In this document: positions 12,624-24,204 of the stretch, piece after piece
How the letters are laid out: each line of letters begins with the position of its first letter
Position numbering within the stretch: position 1 is the stretch's first letter
Program-made: the position numbers and the translations under genes
Notes under the pieces: model-generated
The model's database searches: none
The model's input: the letters and a program-made list of their open reading frames with translations, nothing else
Told to the model about the DNA's origin: nothing
Source of the DNA: Polytrichum commune
Taxonomy: Eukaryota; Streptophyta; Polytrichopsida; Polytrichales; Polytrichaceae
Assembly: GCA_950295325.1 (NCBI GenBank)
Contig: OX485804.1
Span: 55,490,001 to 55,554,000 of the forward strand
Direction of reading: 5' to 3'
DNA: 64,000 nucleotides

Positions 12624-12912
12624 CACTAGAAGAAAACTATGTCCAAAAAAACCGTAGCCGAAATCGGCTGCAATTCTTTCGACTAGCCTAATTTGCAATC
12701 GCTAAACGACTACAATTTTTTTTCAATTGAAATTGAATTTTTTGGGGGCATGTAATATACCGTTGGAAAGGTGTTTAGAAGACCTTTCCAACAATATATT
12801 ACATGCCCCCAAATTCCTAAAATCTAGTTCCTAAACTAGAAAACAAATTTGCACTTGTTTAGCGATTGCAAATCATGCTGGTGTTAAAAAACGCAATTTA
12901 TTTCTACTAGTG
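12624..12912 (+). mobile_element. CACTA-type MITE
   Basis: A 289-bp element starting CACTAGAAGAAA and ending in the near complement TTTCTACTAGTG. Nested inner inverted repeats pair 'gcaatcgctaaac' with 'gtttagcgattgc', and 'gggggcatgtaatata' with 'tatattacatgccccc', so the strand can fold on itself over most of its length. CACTA termini with a 3-bp duplication are typical of EnSpm/CACTA elements; here the flanks are ctt and ttt, an imperfect match. It has no coding capacity. Confidence 0.75.
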
Positions 12913-13773
12913 TTTGTTGTGACCATGCATCCCCACGTGGATCAAGGACAAGATTGTATGTGCCATATGTTGTTGTCTTTGGGAACCCAAAGGCGCATAG
13001 ACCATTGGCTCTTGCGGTCATATGGTCCATCTCAATTGTTTGCTACCTCACATGTTGCATCAACGTTGTTGTCCTTCATGAAAAGACCCTCTACATCGCA
13101 GGTTGTATGAGCAATTCGGCATGCAATGGGATATGCCTCTGAATTTCAAGTACAAGAGCACCCACAACGTACCGCCCATAGAATATTGCAATCCTCTTGA
13201 TTATAGTTGGTTGGTACAGAAGTGTGTCAAGGACCTCCAATGCTATCCAACAAATCTCACGCCCAAAATCATTACAAAGGCGGCGCATGAGTTTTACCCC
13301 AAGTTTGATGCACAAACCTAAGGTTTCTTAGAAATTTTGTACTAAGGCATGGAAAGCCATGCTGGCACTATTGGGGAGTTCATCCTAGGTCCTCGCCCTC
13401 AAGGTTACATTTTTAATTCCAATGGTAAGCAACCATGGGGATATCCCGCTTGAACTTATTATGGGCAAGGTGAAAACTTGGGATATTGAACCCATGTTGG
13501 ACGTTCAAAAATTTGGTCCACTTTGGCAATGTATCATTTACTCTCGGTGGCCACATAGTTAGCATCCTTTGTGCTATCTATTGTGTCGATGGAACTAAGG
13601 AACGTTTCACCCACCAGACAAATTTGCATGATGTTCAACATAGGCCAATGGACAACATCCCCCCATCCATCCAAATAAATAGTGCAATTATATCTGTGAA
13701 GTGATGATTTTGTCTTCAACTCCATTGTTTTTGTGTATTAAAACTATGCATCGTAAGGTAAAGTTTTGCGCAT
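12913..13773 (+). other. Coding-like but unrecognised segment
   Basis: Several overlapping plus-strand frames of 60-75 codons occur between 12910 and 13705, for instance one with 'GMQWDMPLNFKYKS' near 13120. Stops break them, and I recognise no family. It may be a decayed gene or the far part of a transposon. Confidence 0.25.
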
Positions 13774-14345
13774 TCAAGCACGATGGGTTGGCAGTTGGTT
13801 TAGAATTTTTGCCTCATTGGTTACCTTCATAGCATCGATGAATGCGTGATGCCAGAAAATCCTAATGAAGATATTAGCTTCGTAAAAGACTTGAGACCAT
13901 TTTGTATCCGACTCACATTTCTTGGAAGTTTTGCGTGGGTTGTTCTTTAAGACCCATTTGACGTAGGGAATGTAGGTGGAATTTGGGAGTCTTAGCGGAC
14001 ATTGCCTCTCCTGCCAGTGATAGTGTGGGGGATGTAGGAGCAACTTGACTTCCGTTTGCATCGGTCATTGCGCTCCATGAAGCTTGTTGTTGGGAGGCAA
14101 CCACATCATCTCCCCCTCCTCGACATATTCATCCAAAACATCATCCGGAATTGTTGGCCACACACCATTGCACTTGGCAAATAAAGCTTTGACAATCAGC
14201 CCTAGATGTTGACACAATGCAACCTCCCACATGCAACCATCGTTCTTTTTTGTATTCTGAATGGGCATGTATATGGTCATTTCTATACACTAATTTTAGC
14301 TTGCAAAATTTACAGTCTACCTTCTTGGACGTTGGAGTCTACTCC
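13774..14345 (-). pseudogene. hAT-type transposase N-terminal remnant (BED finger)
   Basis: Reading the reverse strand downward from about 14345 gives VDCKFCKLKL, a C-x2-C pair like the start of a BED zinc finger, then KCNGVWPTIPDDVLDEYV, like the linker after BED fingers in hAT transposases. Next come TKWSQVFYEANIFIRIFWHH and AFIDAMKVT...LPTHRA, which resemble the segment where hAT proteins read 'F..A.IPF...R.P.F..A...'. Frames shift between these blocks and stops occur. The catalytic core is missing. A solo LTR lies just upstream of the fragment. The family call rests on recalled motif order. Confidence 0.5.
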
Positions 14346-14559
14346 TTGGGCACATACCAAGGCTTTCATTGTCTCACGTACACATACCAATGTAGCCCAC
14401 TACCTCTCTCCACTTGCAACAATTACCAAAAGGCAATCAAGGACAAACAAAGACAGTGCGAAAATTGAGTGTCAATGGAAAGAAGGGTTCTATAGTTCCG
14501 GCGCATGGATCCGCATTGAATATAAAAGATTCTTATGTTTTAAGAAGCATGCTCAACCC

Positions 14560-16230
14560 TGTGAGCCCAATATGGTGCCCACATTTCAAGATAACCTTAA
14601 CAACATCCAAACATTAGCTGTAGCGTTTTGATTGAGTTGGTTTAGAAGCTAGGAAGTTAAAGTGCAAAAGTTAAGTAGGTTAAGTTAATTAGTGAGATGT
14701 GGGAAATTAAATGGAAAATACCAAAAAAAACGAGTGATTAATTATTTAGGTTTTTGGAACACTTAAACTCAAGTGATGGGCTGGGCTTATGATTGGCTAG
14801 GTTTAAAGTATTGTTTGTATTAGGCTTGGGTTCAGTTTGGTTGGGGGGGGGGGAATCTCTTCTCGACTTGGATTAGGCTACTGGAATGTCGGATCCAGGG
14901 AAAGGGGGTCCAGGGAACTCTGGGAGCGGCGCTGCTCTCTCTCTCTCTCTCTCTTTCGGCTGGTAGGAAGTCGACGGTATGCCGCCGGGGCAAGGTGAAA
15001 ACAGAGGATTTGGGCTGCAAAGGAGGCAACTCGAGGGAGTCTGGTCTCGGTGATTGAGGACAAGAGCTCGCTCTTAGTAGGTGAAGGAAACATGTGTACA
15101 CACTGATGGGATCAGGGATCAAAGGTGGTCGGACTGAACAATGCAAGCGCCGCTCGGCAGTTGGGAAAGGAAGCGAGAGCTATTGATTGGGAATCTGGCT
15201 GATTCTCACCATGCTTGTTGAACCAAATTTCTGATGAGGGCGGAAGCTTCGAACTACCACGGAGGAATGTGTCGGCGAGCAAAGGACCCTGGACCCAATT
15301 CGAGGTGAGAGAAATTCTCTGCCTTGGAGGGTCGAATTGACGAAGTGTTGGTTCCTGGTTGGCTGAACTCTCAATGAAATTCAGCACTGGGTGCCTGGGT
15401 GAGAATTCAAACAGTGTCGGGACAGTGCACATGGGTTGATGCGGCTAGGCAGAAAGGCAACATTGTTGCTGCTCCGGAGGACGAGGCTGAGGGGAAGTTT
15501 TTAAGGAGATTTGAGGGAGGGACACATGGCCACTGAGCCAACAACCATCAAGGCTGCCGCTAGGTGAGTCTGGAGAGATCCCCCTCAAAGAGCGCAACTT
15601 GAAATTGTGAAGGGCAGGCATGAAACTTGGGTGGAGCTAAGCAAGGAATTTCGCTGCTGGGGGGAGAGGTCGACTCAGTTGGGCAAGAAAAAATTGGTTG
15701 TAGTGACTGGTGACGGGACCAGAAGGCTGGGGGTTGCAACCAAACTGCCAATTCCAGGGGACCCTTGAGCTGTACTGGAGACAGAGGTTGGCACTCGGCT
15801 CTAAATTAGTGTGGCTTAGAGAACAGAGGGGTTATTAGTTAGGGCTAACATAGTAATTTGGTATAGGTTGGGTGGAGATTACAGTAGCCGATGTGTGGTA
15901 GATGAGATAGGAGACCAACCGTTGAATTCAATCAACCCGGAGCAAGTTTAAGTATTTATTAATACTTGGACATTTGTATTGCTCTCGGGTGGATTTTTGT
16001 GGGTTTGGCAAAAGATTAGCTTAGTTGGAGATTAGGGATCCGTGTGGGTTTAGGCATCCATGACAATGCCAATGTGTGATGTCATTTTTATTATGAAGAG
16101 TTGTTCACTTGATGGCATTCCTCAAGGCATTGAATGGGTTGATTGGAAGGAAGGGAGTGGTTCAATGCATGTGAGTACCTAGCCCACACCCAGACACGAA
16201 CACATAAAGGGTGGTGGTTTAGGTCTTACA
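14560..16230 (+). mobile_element. Solo LTR B, TGTGAGCCC family
   Basis: A 1671-bp segment starting TGTGAGCCCAATATGGTGCC and ending near CACATAAAGGGTGGTGG..GTCTTACA. Perfect AACCC duplications flank it (14555-14559 and 16231-16235). Like LTR A it has a G run about 280 bp in (near 14845), followed by a GC-rich stretch with a (CT)n run near 14937. Chance frames in the GC-rich part match nothing. Confidence 0.85.
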
Positions 16231-16235
16231 AACCC

Positions 16236-16625
16236 CATGCCAAGCTTATCATGGTGGCATACCATTGCAACTTTTGTTCAAAGAATTTCAACTGCTTGTT
16301 GTAGTCGATCTTGACAAATCCTATTCCATGTTGACTACCATGTCAATTGCTCGTCGCAATTGATTGCCTTGAGTTGATAGGTAACCAACATTCAACTGCC
16401 CTAAGTCAACTACTAGCTCGGGGGGCTCACCTAGTGTGGGATGTTGCATATATATACGTGCAATATCCAACATATATATATATATATATATATATTTGGG
16501 GGGGGGATTTGTTATTTTTTGCATAAATTTTGAGGACCATATAATTACATAATATTGGAGTTCAAGCCTTTTGATGGGATGGTATCTTGATTATAAATTT
16601 TAAAGTTTTCATATCCATAACTATA
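16236..16625. other. Unassigned; contains a (TA)n microsatellite
   Basis: Sequence between solo LTR B and the next MITE. A (TA)n run of about 24 bases lies at 16472-16495, followed by a short G run. No coding signal. Confidence 0.5.
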
Positions 16626-16633
16626 TATTTATC

Positions 16634-16973
16634 CTCGGGGGGAGGGCAGTGTGTTAAAAAGTTAAGGATATAGGTGCGAACAACCACTATTTTATAGGGG
16701 GGTATTACTTTCAATTCTCTTCTTTTTTTCACATGCTATCATTATGTAAATTTCTACTTTGGGTTAATAGAAAAATGGCTTGCATTACTTATAATTTCAA
16801 ATTACCTATTATTCCATACCCTATAGTACTTTAAAGATGTCCAATGCCATTTTTGATACCCTATATTACTCTTAAGCCCAATTATAAATTTTTGCTCCCA
16901 TGTTTTAAAAATACCCTATCATTTGTTCGCACGTATATTGCTACTCCAACCAATGACTACCCCCCCCCCCGAG
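16634..16973 (+). mobile_element. hAT-type MITE with poly-G/poly-C ends, copy 1
   Basis: A 340-bp non-coding element starting CTCGGGGGG and ending CCCCCCCCCCGAG. Perfect 8-bp duplications TATTTATC lie at 16626-16633 and 16974-16981. Two more copies (48696-49049 inverted; 58358-58706) share the interior: 'gtgtgttaaaaagttaagga', 'gggtattactttcaattctc' and 'ttgttcgcacgtatattgct'. An 8-bp duplication is the hAT signature. Almost all of the inverted terminal match is a homopolymer. Confidence 0.85.
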
Positions 16974-16981
16974 TATTTATC

Positions 16982-17532
16982 TTAAGAATTTTTTTTTTGG
17001 AAGTAGGACTAGAACTAATAGAGGCATTTTCAAGATTCCAATACACCAAAACATATGAATGGTGGAAGGTCAAAACATAGCAATGAGAATTGCCTTTGGT
17101 ATACATTTATTGATGAGATGTAGTGTAAAAATTACATCACAAATGATTTAATTATGAACCAATAAAGTCTAGGATACACATAGACAACTTAACCTTGAAT
17201 AGAATCTAACCTTCTTATGTTCCACCACCCTAATTTCATCCTCATGTATTAAAGAATCCCCACTCATCCTTCTCAATATCGGTTTTAGAATCTTGAAGTA
17301 GATTGAGAAGGTTATGGTCCCCTATGATATTCTCAAAGCCCCTTAGACAAACTGAGATGTGAGGTTCTCAATCTATTTGATCGAAGAGTTAATCATAACC
17401 AACCTTGAATAAAATCAAGAAATTTTTGAGGGATCCCACAAGCAATTTTGTGACATTAAACCACAAAGGACCTATTAGTGTTAGCGACGAATTTCAAACC
17501 AAGACCCCTCTACATGCAACTCATCTCCCAAA
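16982..17532. other. No recognised feature
   Basis: AT-rich sequence with short broken frames only. No repeats shared with the rest of the window were noticed. Confidence 0.4.
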
Positions 17533-17780
17533 ATGACTACCCTAGCCTATGCGTATTGGAATTCAATAGGTCTAGAGATGAGATTGCACAAGCAAGTTAC
17601 ACATACACAAAGGCATGTGAACAATGCTTGGAGTGAGATGGTCTCCTCCACCCCTTGCATTGCCCTTTATTACTCATGTTCATCTTGGTTGATACAAATA
17701 ATATGGGATAACTCTTCTCCCACTACAGACCAGCCTTGTAGGCTTATTACAACCTTATTACTTCTAGTATTATGATTCTA
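17533..17780 (-). repeat. Copia LTR fragment, reverse orientation
   Basis: 'tattggaattcaatagg...agattgcacaagca' followed by 'aatgcttggagtgagatggt' and 'caaataatatgggataac' matches, in reverse complement and in the same order, the sequence upstream of the copia gag gene (42190-42420). A related piece lies at 38228-38405. Confidence 0.6.
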
Positions 17781-17925
17781 TGACTATGAGCAATCTAATG
17801 CTCCACCTTCAACAATGCGTCTTCCTGCCAGTCTAACAGCTTTGACCCACTACTTTGAACTTTTTTCGCAACTAGGTTTTGGTCATTGCTGACCCCCACA
17901 AATTGAAGACTCATGCACATAAAAC

Positions 17926-18595
17926 CAGGCCTCCTTAAATGTGGGATTCTAAAAACAGACCCCACTTTTACCACATTTAAGCCTCGCCAGACCCCACTTT
18001 TAAGAGAGTAAGACCAAAACATTGTTCAAAGCATTTTTGAGAGAGCATTGTCCAAAGGTGCAAAACGATGCACTTGGGGTTGATTGCAGTTACAGGTACA
18101 CTTGCAGACCTTGTTGCGGACCTCCGCGTCACTATAGTGATCATGCCGAAGAAAAAGTCGAGCCCCTGGCAGCCGGCCTACAAACAGAAACTCGGGCTGC
18201 ACGTGACGAACCGCGATGTCAAGACATCCGCAGTTATCGAGGCGGTCTGCTCGTTTTGAATCAGATTTTTCTGTTCTCAAATGGGAAAAGGACCCGTACC
18301 GCGACAATTTGCTCGACCTGTCGCTGGAGGGTGTCTTCCAGAGCAAACAGTTTGACGTACTAGCCATCATTTAAATCATGTTTTGTATTTGACTTCGCTA
18401 TCATGAATAAAACAAACACAATTTGAGGCGCCAATTTGACTCTAAATTCTAAAATGGCCCACATGGACCCCATTTTAAGCTGCTAAAAGTTGCTAAAAGT
18501 GCTAAAAGTGGGGTTTACCACTCTGGACCCCCAATCGACCCCACTTTTAGCTTAAGAGGGCTAAAAGTGGGGTTTACCACTCTTAAGGAGGCCTG
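17926..18595 (+). mobile_element. Non-autonomous hAT element with coding fragment
   Basis: A 670-bp element with inverted ends CAGGCCTCCTTAA and TTAAGGAGGCCTG, flanked by perfect 8-bp duplications CATAAAAC (17918-17925, 18596-18603). Both facts fit the hAT superfamily. Subterminal copies of 'ctaaaagtggggtttaccac' and its complement cluster near both ends, as expected for transposase binding sites. The centre carries a coding-like fragment, described separately. Confidence 0.88.
18068..18370 (+). pseudogene. Transposase-like N-terminal fragment inside hAT element
   Basis: One frame reads PWQPAYKQKLGLHVTNRD then TSAVIEAVCSF. After a frame change comes LKWEKDPYRDNLLDLSLEG and a short tail. The order (a basic 'PW.PAYK..LGL' block, a C-x-F cysteine site, then 'DPYRDNLLDLSLEG') resembles, from memory, the N-terminal DNA-binding region of some hAT-like transposases. 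No catalytic core is present. GC content is higher than in the flanks. 'aataaa' at about 18404 could be its polyadenylation signal. It is more likely an internally deleted autonomous parent than a captured host gene. Confidence 0.5.
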
Positions 18596-18603
18596 CATAA
18601 AAC

Positions 18604-19019
18604 CTATTCATTCCTCGTGTGTGAAGCTTGTGGACATATTGTTCACATCGCACGTCAATCCTACATGCTGCAATTTGTTCAAAACCTAAATTTGCATATG
18701 AAATTTGAAGGTTTTGAACAAATTAGCAACTCTTGATAGTCGCAATTATTGGCATGGGCGCACCCACTTTGGCATGCATGTCATCGCTTGAAGAGAAAGA
18801 TGATCGCCACTTTGATTCTTGTAGCTTTTACAACTCAACTTCAATTTTGAAACTTGAAATGATAATCTTTGTGATTTGCAGCCACTAAGTAAATGAGACG
18901 ATTCCCAATATGATCCAATGGCAAAATTACATGTGAAAACCTGAAAGAGCCCACACTAGGGCTAGATGCTACCTTGATTGATTATTTTCCATCATGTGAT
19001 TTGAAGGTTTGATCCTTCC
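18604..19019. other. No recognised feature
   Basis: Non-coding AT-rich sequence. A short inverted match ('gttcaaaacct' and 'ggttttgaac') lies near 18675-18718. Confidence 0.4.
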
Positions 19020-19800
19020 AACTCAAAGATTAAGGTAAGTGAGCCTCATTCATTTAATGGTTTTAAAGAGGCACATGTAAATGAGTGGTTTATAATTAGG
19101 TGTGGTCTAAGAATGAACACCAAAAATATATATGTACTTAGAAGAGATTGAACTATGTGCTCAAAAATTGGTAGAAGCAATTGAGTCTCCATAGTGAACA
19201 TAGTAATGGGGAGGAGTTGTAGGATTATTCAATGCGAAAGTGGATCTTCACTTTATAATGAATAAGATCTATTCATAGAAGATCCAAAATTGACGAGGAA
19301 AGGAGAAAAAGGCTATAGTGATGATTCGGATTTGCTAGTCATCTTGTACTAATTTCGTGTCTTATATCCTAAGGTAGACGTGCCTAATTCTGTTACTTAT
19401 TTGAAACAAACAACCAATATATGAAAGGTATGTGATTTGGTGTGGCTCCAAGAATGGATTCCGATTTACCAAAATGACACATGTTTAAAAGCGACTGGAC
19501 TACGTGCTCAAAATATGTTAACTATTCTAAACTCAACAATCAACATAATTGGGACGACCTACATGACCATTTGATGAGCACGACTATCTTCACGTAGATG
19601 ATGAATAAGATATTCATATGAGCTCCAAAAATCATGACGAAAATGGCTATGGCCTGGCTTTGGGATTTGCTAACCATCTCATACTAATCGCGTGATTCAT
19701 ATCTTAGGAAAAGCGGTCTCGCAGGAAAAAGTAACCATTTAAGACCTATCTACCTTAGGAGAACTTAGAACCAGGGTGCAAAGCCAAAAGTGTCCATGTA
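19020..19800 (+). repeat. Dispersed repeat R1, two head-to-tail copies
   Basis: Two diverged copies in tandem. Each contains 'aggtgtggtct/tggtgtggctc', a 'gtgctcaaa' step, 'caatcaacataattgggac' or its trace, 'atgaataagat', 'gatttgctaaccatct' and 'cgtg.ttcatatctta'. The second copy runs directly into the repeat at 19801. Confidence 0.6.
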
Positions 19801-19945
19801 AGCTCACCAATGAACGGGGAGAAACCGGCTGCTAGTTACATATGAACTGGTTGAGTTTGGGAAATACAATCGGTTGAAGTTCAAGACTTCACGAAAATCA
19901 CCAAACATTTTACACCTCAAATTAAACTTGCAAACATTGAGATCT
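19801..19945 (+). repeat. AACCGGTT-rich short element, partial copy
   Basis: Partial copy of the 252-bp element defined at 21098-21349. Shared text includes 'ctgctagttacatatgaact', 'ggttgagtttg' and 'ggttgaagttcaagactt'. No target duplication could be assigned. Confidence 0.5.
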
Positions 19946-19953
19946 CGACCAAT

Positions 19954-19999
<46 letters not shown>

Positions 20000-20639
20000 A
20001 ATCACGTGACCTGTCAAAATTTCATTTTTCATCGCACACATGAAAAAGGAGCAAGGTATCAACTCGATCTATTTCCTATTTCTTTACATTTCATCCTACA
20101 ACTAAAATTGTTGAAATTTCGACATATCACGTGACCGCGGGACACGTATTTGTGATTGTTTTGACCAGTGTGTGATCGATTTAAAATTCCCCTATCTATC
20201 TACCTATCTATCTACCTATCTATCTATCTAACTCTCTCTAATAGCCTTCCCTGAATCCCTGCAGCCAGATGACGAGTGAGTCATGGGCTCGGGTGGAATC
20301 AATATCTTTGAACTTGGTGGGCATGCAGAAGTCACGTGTATGATCTCGGCCACGGGAACACTTACTGACCCTTCTATAATATTCTGTCCTCATAATGGCC
20401 ATATATATTGTGAATGATGATGCAGTACACAGAGTAATGATTACTAAGAATGTGGCAATTATATCATGCAAGGGAATGTCCCCTGTTTGTTCGTTCGTTC
20501 ATTCTTGCCCAGCATGCATTGGATTGGCAACACTCTCGAGAAACCATTATTAAGTTACAACTTAAGTAGCTGACCTGCTCCACTATATACGTATATATGT
20601 ATGGTGACTTATACTGGTCGCTGTTCAGTGTAGATCGGG
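19946..20639. repeat. Microsatellite-bearing unassigned region
   Basis: Holds a (GA)n run of about 40 bases at 19958-19997 and a (CTAT)n run at about 20191-20230. The rest has no recognisable feature. Confidence 0.7.
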
Positions 20640-20885
20640 TCAGTGATGGGGGAGATTGTTTGGGCATAAGTTAATCGGTTGAGATCCTAGTGTTTGCAAC
20701 TCCAACCGGTTACATGTTCACATCCTCCGGTTTTTCTTTATTGATTTTAGGTATATTCCACAGATCCTTCTAAAGTGATTGGTAATTCTCCTGGAGTCTT
20801 GAACTTCAACCAGTTATTTCTCAAACTCAATCGGTTCATCTGTAATTAACTGCCGGTTCTCCCCGATCACTGGATAGGATACCAT
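20640..20885 (-). repeat. AACCGGTT-rich short element, second copy
   Basis: Matches the 21098-21349 element in reverse complement along its length: 'gagatcctagtgtttgcaac', 'ggttacatgttcacatc', 'gtcttgaacttcaaccagtt', 'caaactcaatcggttcatct'. A purine-rich 'gggggaga' near 20648 resembles an LTR polypurine tract, but homology continues through it. Confidence 0.6.
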
Positions 20886-20987
20886 TTTTTAATTTTTTTG
20901 TTAATACCATTCGGGTATGTACCTATAATGAAGATTTCACTTTTTTCTGCTAACCAGTATGACATGAGTATTTGATGGTATTTGGGT

Positions 20988-21640
20988 CAGTAAGGTAGAT
21001 GAGTTTTTAAATGGTTACTTTCTTGACTAGCTTGCATATGACAAAATATGAAACACGTGATTAGTATGAGATGTTTAGCAAATCCAAATTGAGGTAGTGG
21101 CAATGAACAAGAAGAACTGGCTACTAGTTACAGATGAACCGGTTGAGTTTGAGGAAAAACCGGTTGAAGTTCAAGACTTTGGGAAAATATTGGTTACATG
21201 TTGGCATCTTTCGGGTTTTTAGAGGAATTAATAGAATATATCTCAAATTAATGAAGAAAAACCCGCAAGATGTCAACATGTGACTGTTTGGACTTGGAAA
21301 CACTAGGATCTTGATCGATTATGCCCGAAAATCTCCCTAGACATTGGGCGGTAGCCACTTCCCTCATAATTTTTGGAATTCATATGAAATTCGTATTCAT
21401 CAACAACATGAAGATTCTCGTGCTCATTAAATGGTCATATGGCTCCTGGCGGTAATGTTGACTATCGAGCTTAACATGTTTTGAGCATTTAGTCTAATCT
21501 CTTCTAAACACATGTCTTTTTTATATGTGTTCTTACAACCACACCTAATCACATGCGAGTCAAATGTAGGTCTCCTGTAAAGATAAGTAATTGAATTGGG
21601 CACGTCTACCTTTATACCATGCAAGAACTATCATACCTAG
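20988..21640 (-). repeat. Dispersed repeat R1, reverse copy, interrupted
   Basis: Reverse-oriented R1 copy split by the 252-bp insertion at 21098-21349. The left part ends 'agcaaatccaaattgaggtag' and the right part resumes 'ggtagccacttccctcataa', which reads straight through when the insert is removed. Confidence 0.65.
21098..21349 (+). mobile_element. 252-bp insertion with 5-bp duplication (GGTAG)
   Basis: Starts TGGCAATGAACAAGAAGAAC, ends CTAGACATTGGGC, and lies between perfect GGTAG copies (21093-21097, 21350-21354) inside an R1 repeat. The interior contains two AACCGGTT-type palindromes ('gaaccggttgag' and 'aaaccggttgaag'). Related copies lie at 19801 and 20640. The family is unclear: a 5-bp duplication would suit an LTR-derived element, but the ends are not TG...CA. 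Confidence 0.65.
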
Positions 21641-22677
21641 GTAAAATCACCCTAGTATCAATATGGTTTAGAATGATACTAATCTAAATAATATGTTGGG
21701 TATGCAAAGCTTCTCACTTTGATATACCCATCAATTATCAATATTTCACTGATATTACGATTTTGATGTCCACATAGAGGTTCTTTGATACCGCTATTGA
21801 TGTTGATTATTGATACCATGCGTTCACCTATATACCAAACCAACACATTACATCGGTTAATACTGTTGCGCATGGGTAGATTTAAAGTGCAATTTACCTA
21901 GGGCAGCTCTCTAATGAAGCCCCTGCTATCGTAAAGAGACATAGGTACACTTTTGTTGTTTTGCTCTTTAGTGTGGGCACTTAAATAAAGTGCCATCAAA
22001 TTAGGGTGGACTACTTCAACCTTGTAGGGGTGGTGACGGAAGAAGAGCATGATGGATTCACACCGGGAGAGGGTAGACAACAACATTGGAAAGATATAGT
22101 CTCCAAATGGGAAAGAAGGAGCAAGTTGAGAAATACGTTAGTGACATTTGTGGACACGTAGATGGAGCCCACCGTGTGACAAATCTAGCAAGGGAAGGAG
22201 AGAGGAGCCCTGCTAATTAAGCGGTGTTCAAGATCGAAGTCTTTCAATGTCCTTCAAACGCGATTTGGCCCATCAAAACACAATCCCAAATTGCAATTGA
22301 AGACATCACTTGAAGTCCTTAATATAATTTGCATGTCACAAGAATCAACAAGCGTAGGGCATTGTCACTACAAGAAGTAGAGTTAGATGGTTGATTTCTA
22401 ATTGTTAACATGTACCATATGATTCATGCACAAGTTTAATATGAGTTTTGTATTTCATTTCTATATTCTTGGATTGACGTCTTGGATTTGAACCAACCTT
22501 TCAACTGAAGGGCTGAAATTTGAGAGCCCTTCAAAATGAAACTCATATGAGGGCTTCAATCTTGAACATTGCTACTAAGTCCCAACACTCTAGCAAACCT
22601 TTAGAAACATTATCATTTGTTGCCTGCGTGGTGAAGGGAGTTGAATTACTTTTTTTTGGAACATAGGATGCACTTGA
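21641..22677. other. No recognised feature
   Basis: AT-rich sequence with only short broken frames. A CACTA-like end (CACTACAAGAAG) occurs at 22366 with no partner end found. Confidence 0.35.
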
Positions 22678-23697
22678 TCACTTGGCTAGTTTTCCGTCAA
22701 GTAGAGAGACAATTTCATGCCTGGGAATCGAATCGCCAACCACTATGATCTGGTAGTTTAAGGCCATCTCAAATGAAGGGTGTTGAATTACATGTGCTGG
22801 GGAGGAACCATTGTCTATCGATACAATGGCATTTCTCCAAACAAAGTTCAAACCTTGACAAGGTATCGAAATGAATTGGCTCAGCACATACAAAAGATGC
22901 AGAGGTAGGTGAGTGGCAACACCCATTCTTTTCTTTGAGAGTAATCTCAAAACTTGGATTGAAAATGGAGATAAGATCTCTACAACCTCAAGGTGGCCAA
23001 AGAATGGTGAGAGAAACATTAGAGGATCACCCCTATTGAGGAACACCTCAACTTCCCAACCTTCCCTAAAAGCTATAAGAAAATTTTGCCCAACGGCATG
23101 AAGGATTATCATAGTAACATACAAGATAATCCAACTCTACCAAGGCTCAATACATGAGAGTGAAAAGCACTAGACACAATATTCTCCAAAACTTCATCTA
23201 TCATATTTACACTAGTCCCTCTCAATGGCAAGTGCCAAAGCTAAGCTAGGAGCCTACAACCAATGAAAAAACCGTCACTAGCCTCGGCCAAAGTCAAGGG
23301 CAAGGGGAGGCCGCATAAGCCCACCCTTTTCACTAAACATGGGAAACTAAAGTTATGCTCTCCGCAGTTCCATAGAGATGTGCATAGTGGGAAAGAAAGT
23401 GGTCTACACAAACTATATGTGGAAGATAATAATGTGCACGGGGTAGGTCGGGGGAGGAGGATAACTCTTATTGGGCATCGTGATTGGAAACATGATGTTG
23501 TGGTTTAGATTGTGTGGGTGTCTTGGCAAAGAACAAGATGCAACCTTATGCATGAACACGTCTCAATGTGGCAAGCAATAGTCAATTCCCTTGGAGGGAG
23601 GGGGGGGGGGGTTCACCAGGCTATTGAAGTAGGAACTACTTGCAACACAAATAAGGATCCAATTATTTCAAGGTTAATAAATTTTGAAGATGTGTAG
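22678..23697 (+). pseudogene. Possible LINE ORF1 remnant
   Basis: A lysine- and glycine-rich plus-strand frame at 23263-23508 starts MKKPSLASAKVKGKGRPHKP and continues with LCSPQFHRDVHSGKE. That basic, low-complexity style resembles the linker of ORF1 in the same kind of LINE as at 1-4 kb; this is recalled, not searched. A 148-codon open frame on the reverse strand (22678-23124) is unexplained and may be chance. A run of about 12 G lies near 23602. Confidence 0.25.
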
Positions 23698-24204
23698 ACA
23701 TAAATATTCACATAGTATAATATTGTATGGGACATATAAATAAACTAGGGGCTATTAAATTTGAAGTGGGAATTTTCATGTGAAATATAGATTTTAAGGT
23801 TTCGGAATTAGTGGGATTAATAATGAGGATCACCCATGTGTCTTTGCATAATTAACACGAATGTTAAATGACAATTGCCATTGAAAAATGACAGATTAGA
23901 ATCGGATGATGGGACCCAATTCCAATCATGTTAAGGTTTGCCTAGGATTTGCGGTGAGGATTGTCCACTGCTAGTTTTGTTTCTCACACTAGTGTTCTCT
24001 GCTTTGCACATGTTGGAGGGTTTTGCTATGGGAATTGAGGTTTCAATATTGTCATCAAAGTTCGTTGCTTGTGCGTATTGAATGAATGTTTTATGGAAAT
24101 TGGGGTACATGATATCCTCCTTGGGTTAGTTGTTTGTGAAGAAGAAATTGGGTTTGTTGCTAGAAGCAGTTGGAGGCATGCATAGCTGTCAATTAGGAAT
24201 TTGA
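23698..24204. other. No recognised feature
   Basis: AT-rich, no open frame of note, no repeat shared with other parts of the window. Confidence 0.4.

Noticed and set aside
20640-20670. Polypurine tract followed by an LTR start (GGGGGAGA then TGTTTGGG)
   Set aside because: Homology with the 21098-21349 element continues through the supposed boundary, so this is not a true LTR edge.
22678-23124. 148-codon reverse-strand open frame as a gene
   Set aside because: Hydrophobic, no family recognised, no splice or promoter context. It may be a chance frame opposite LINE-derived sequence.
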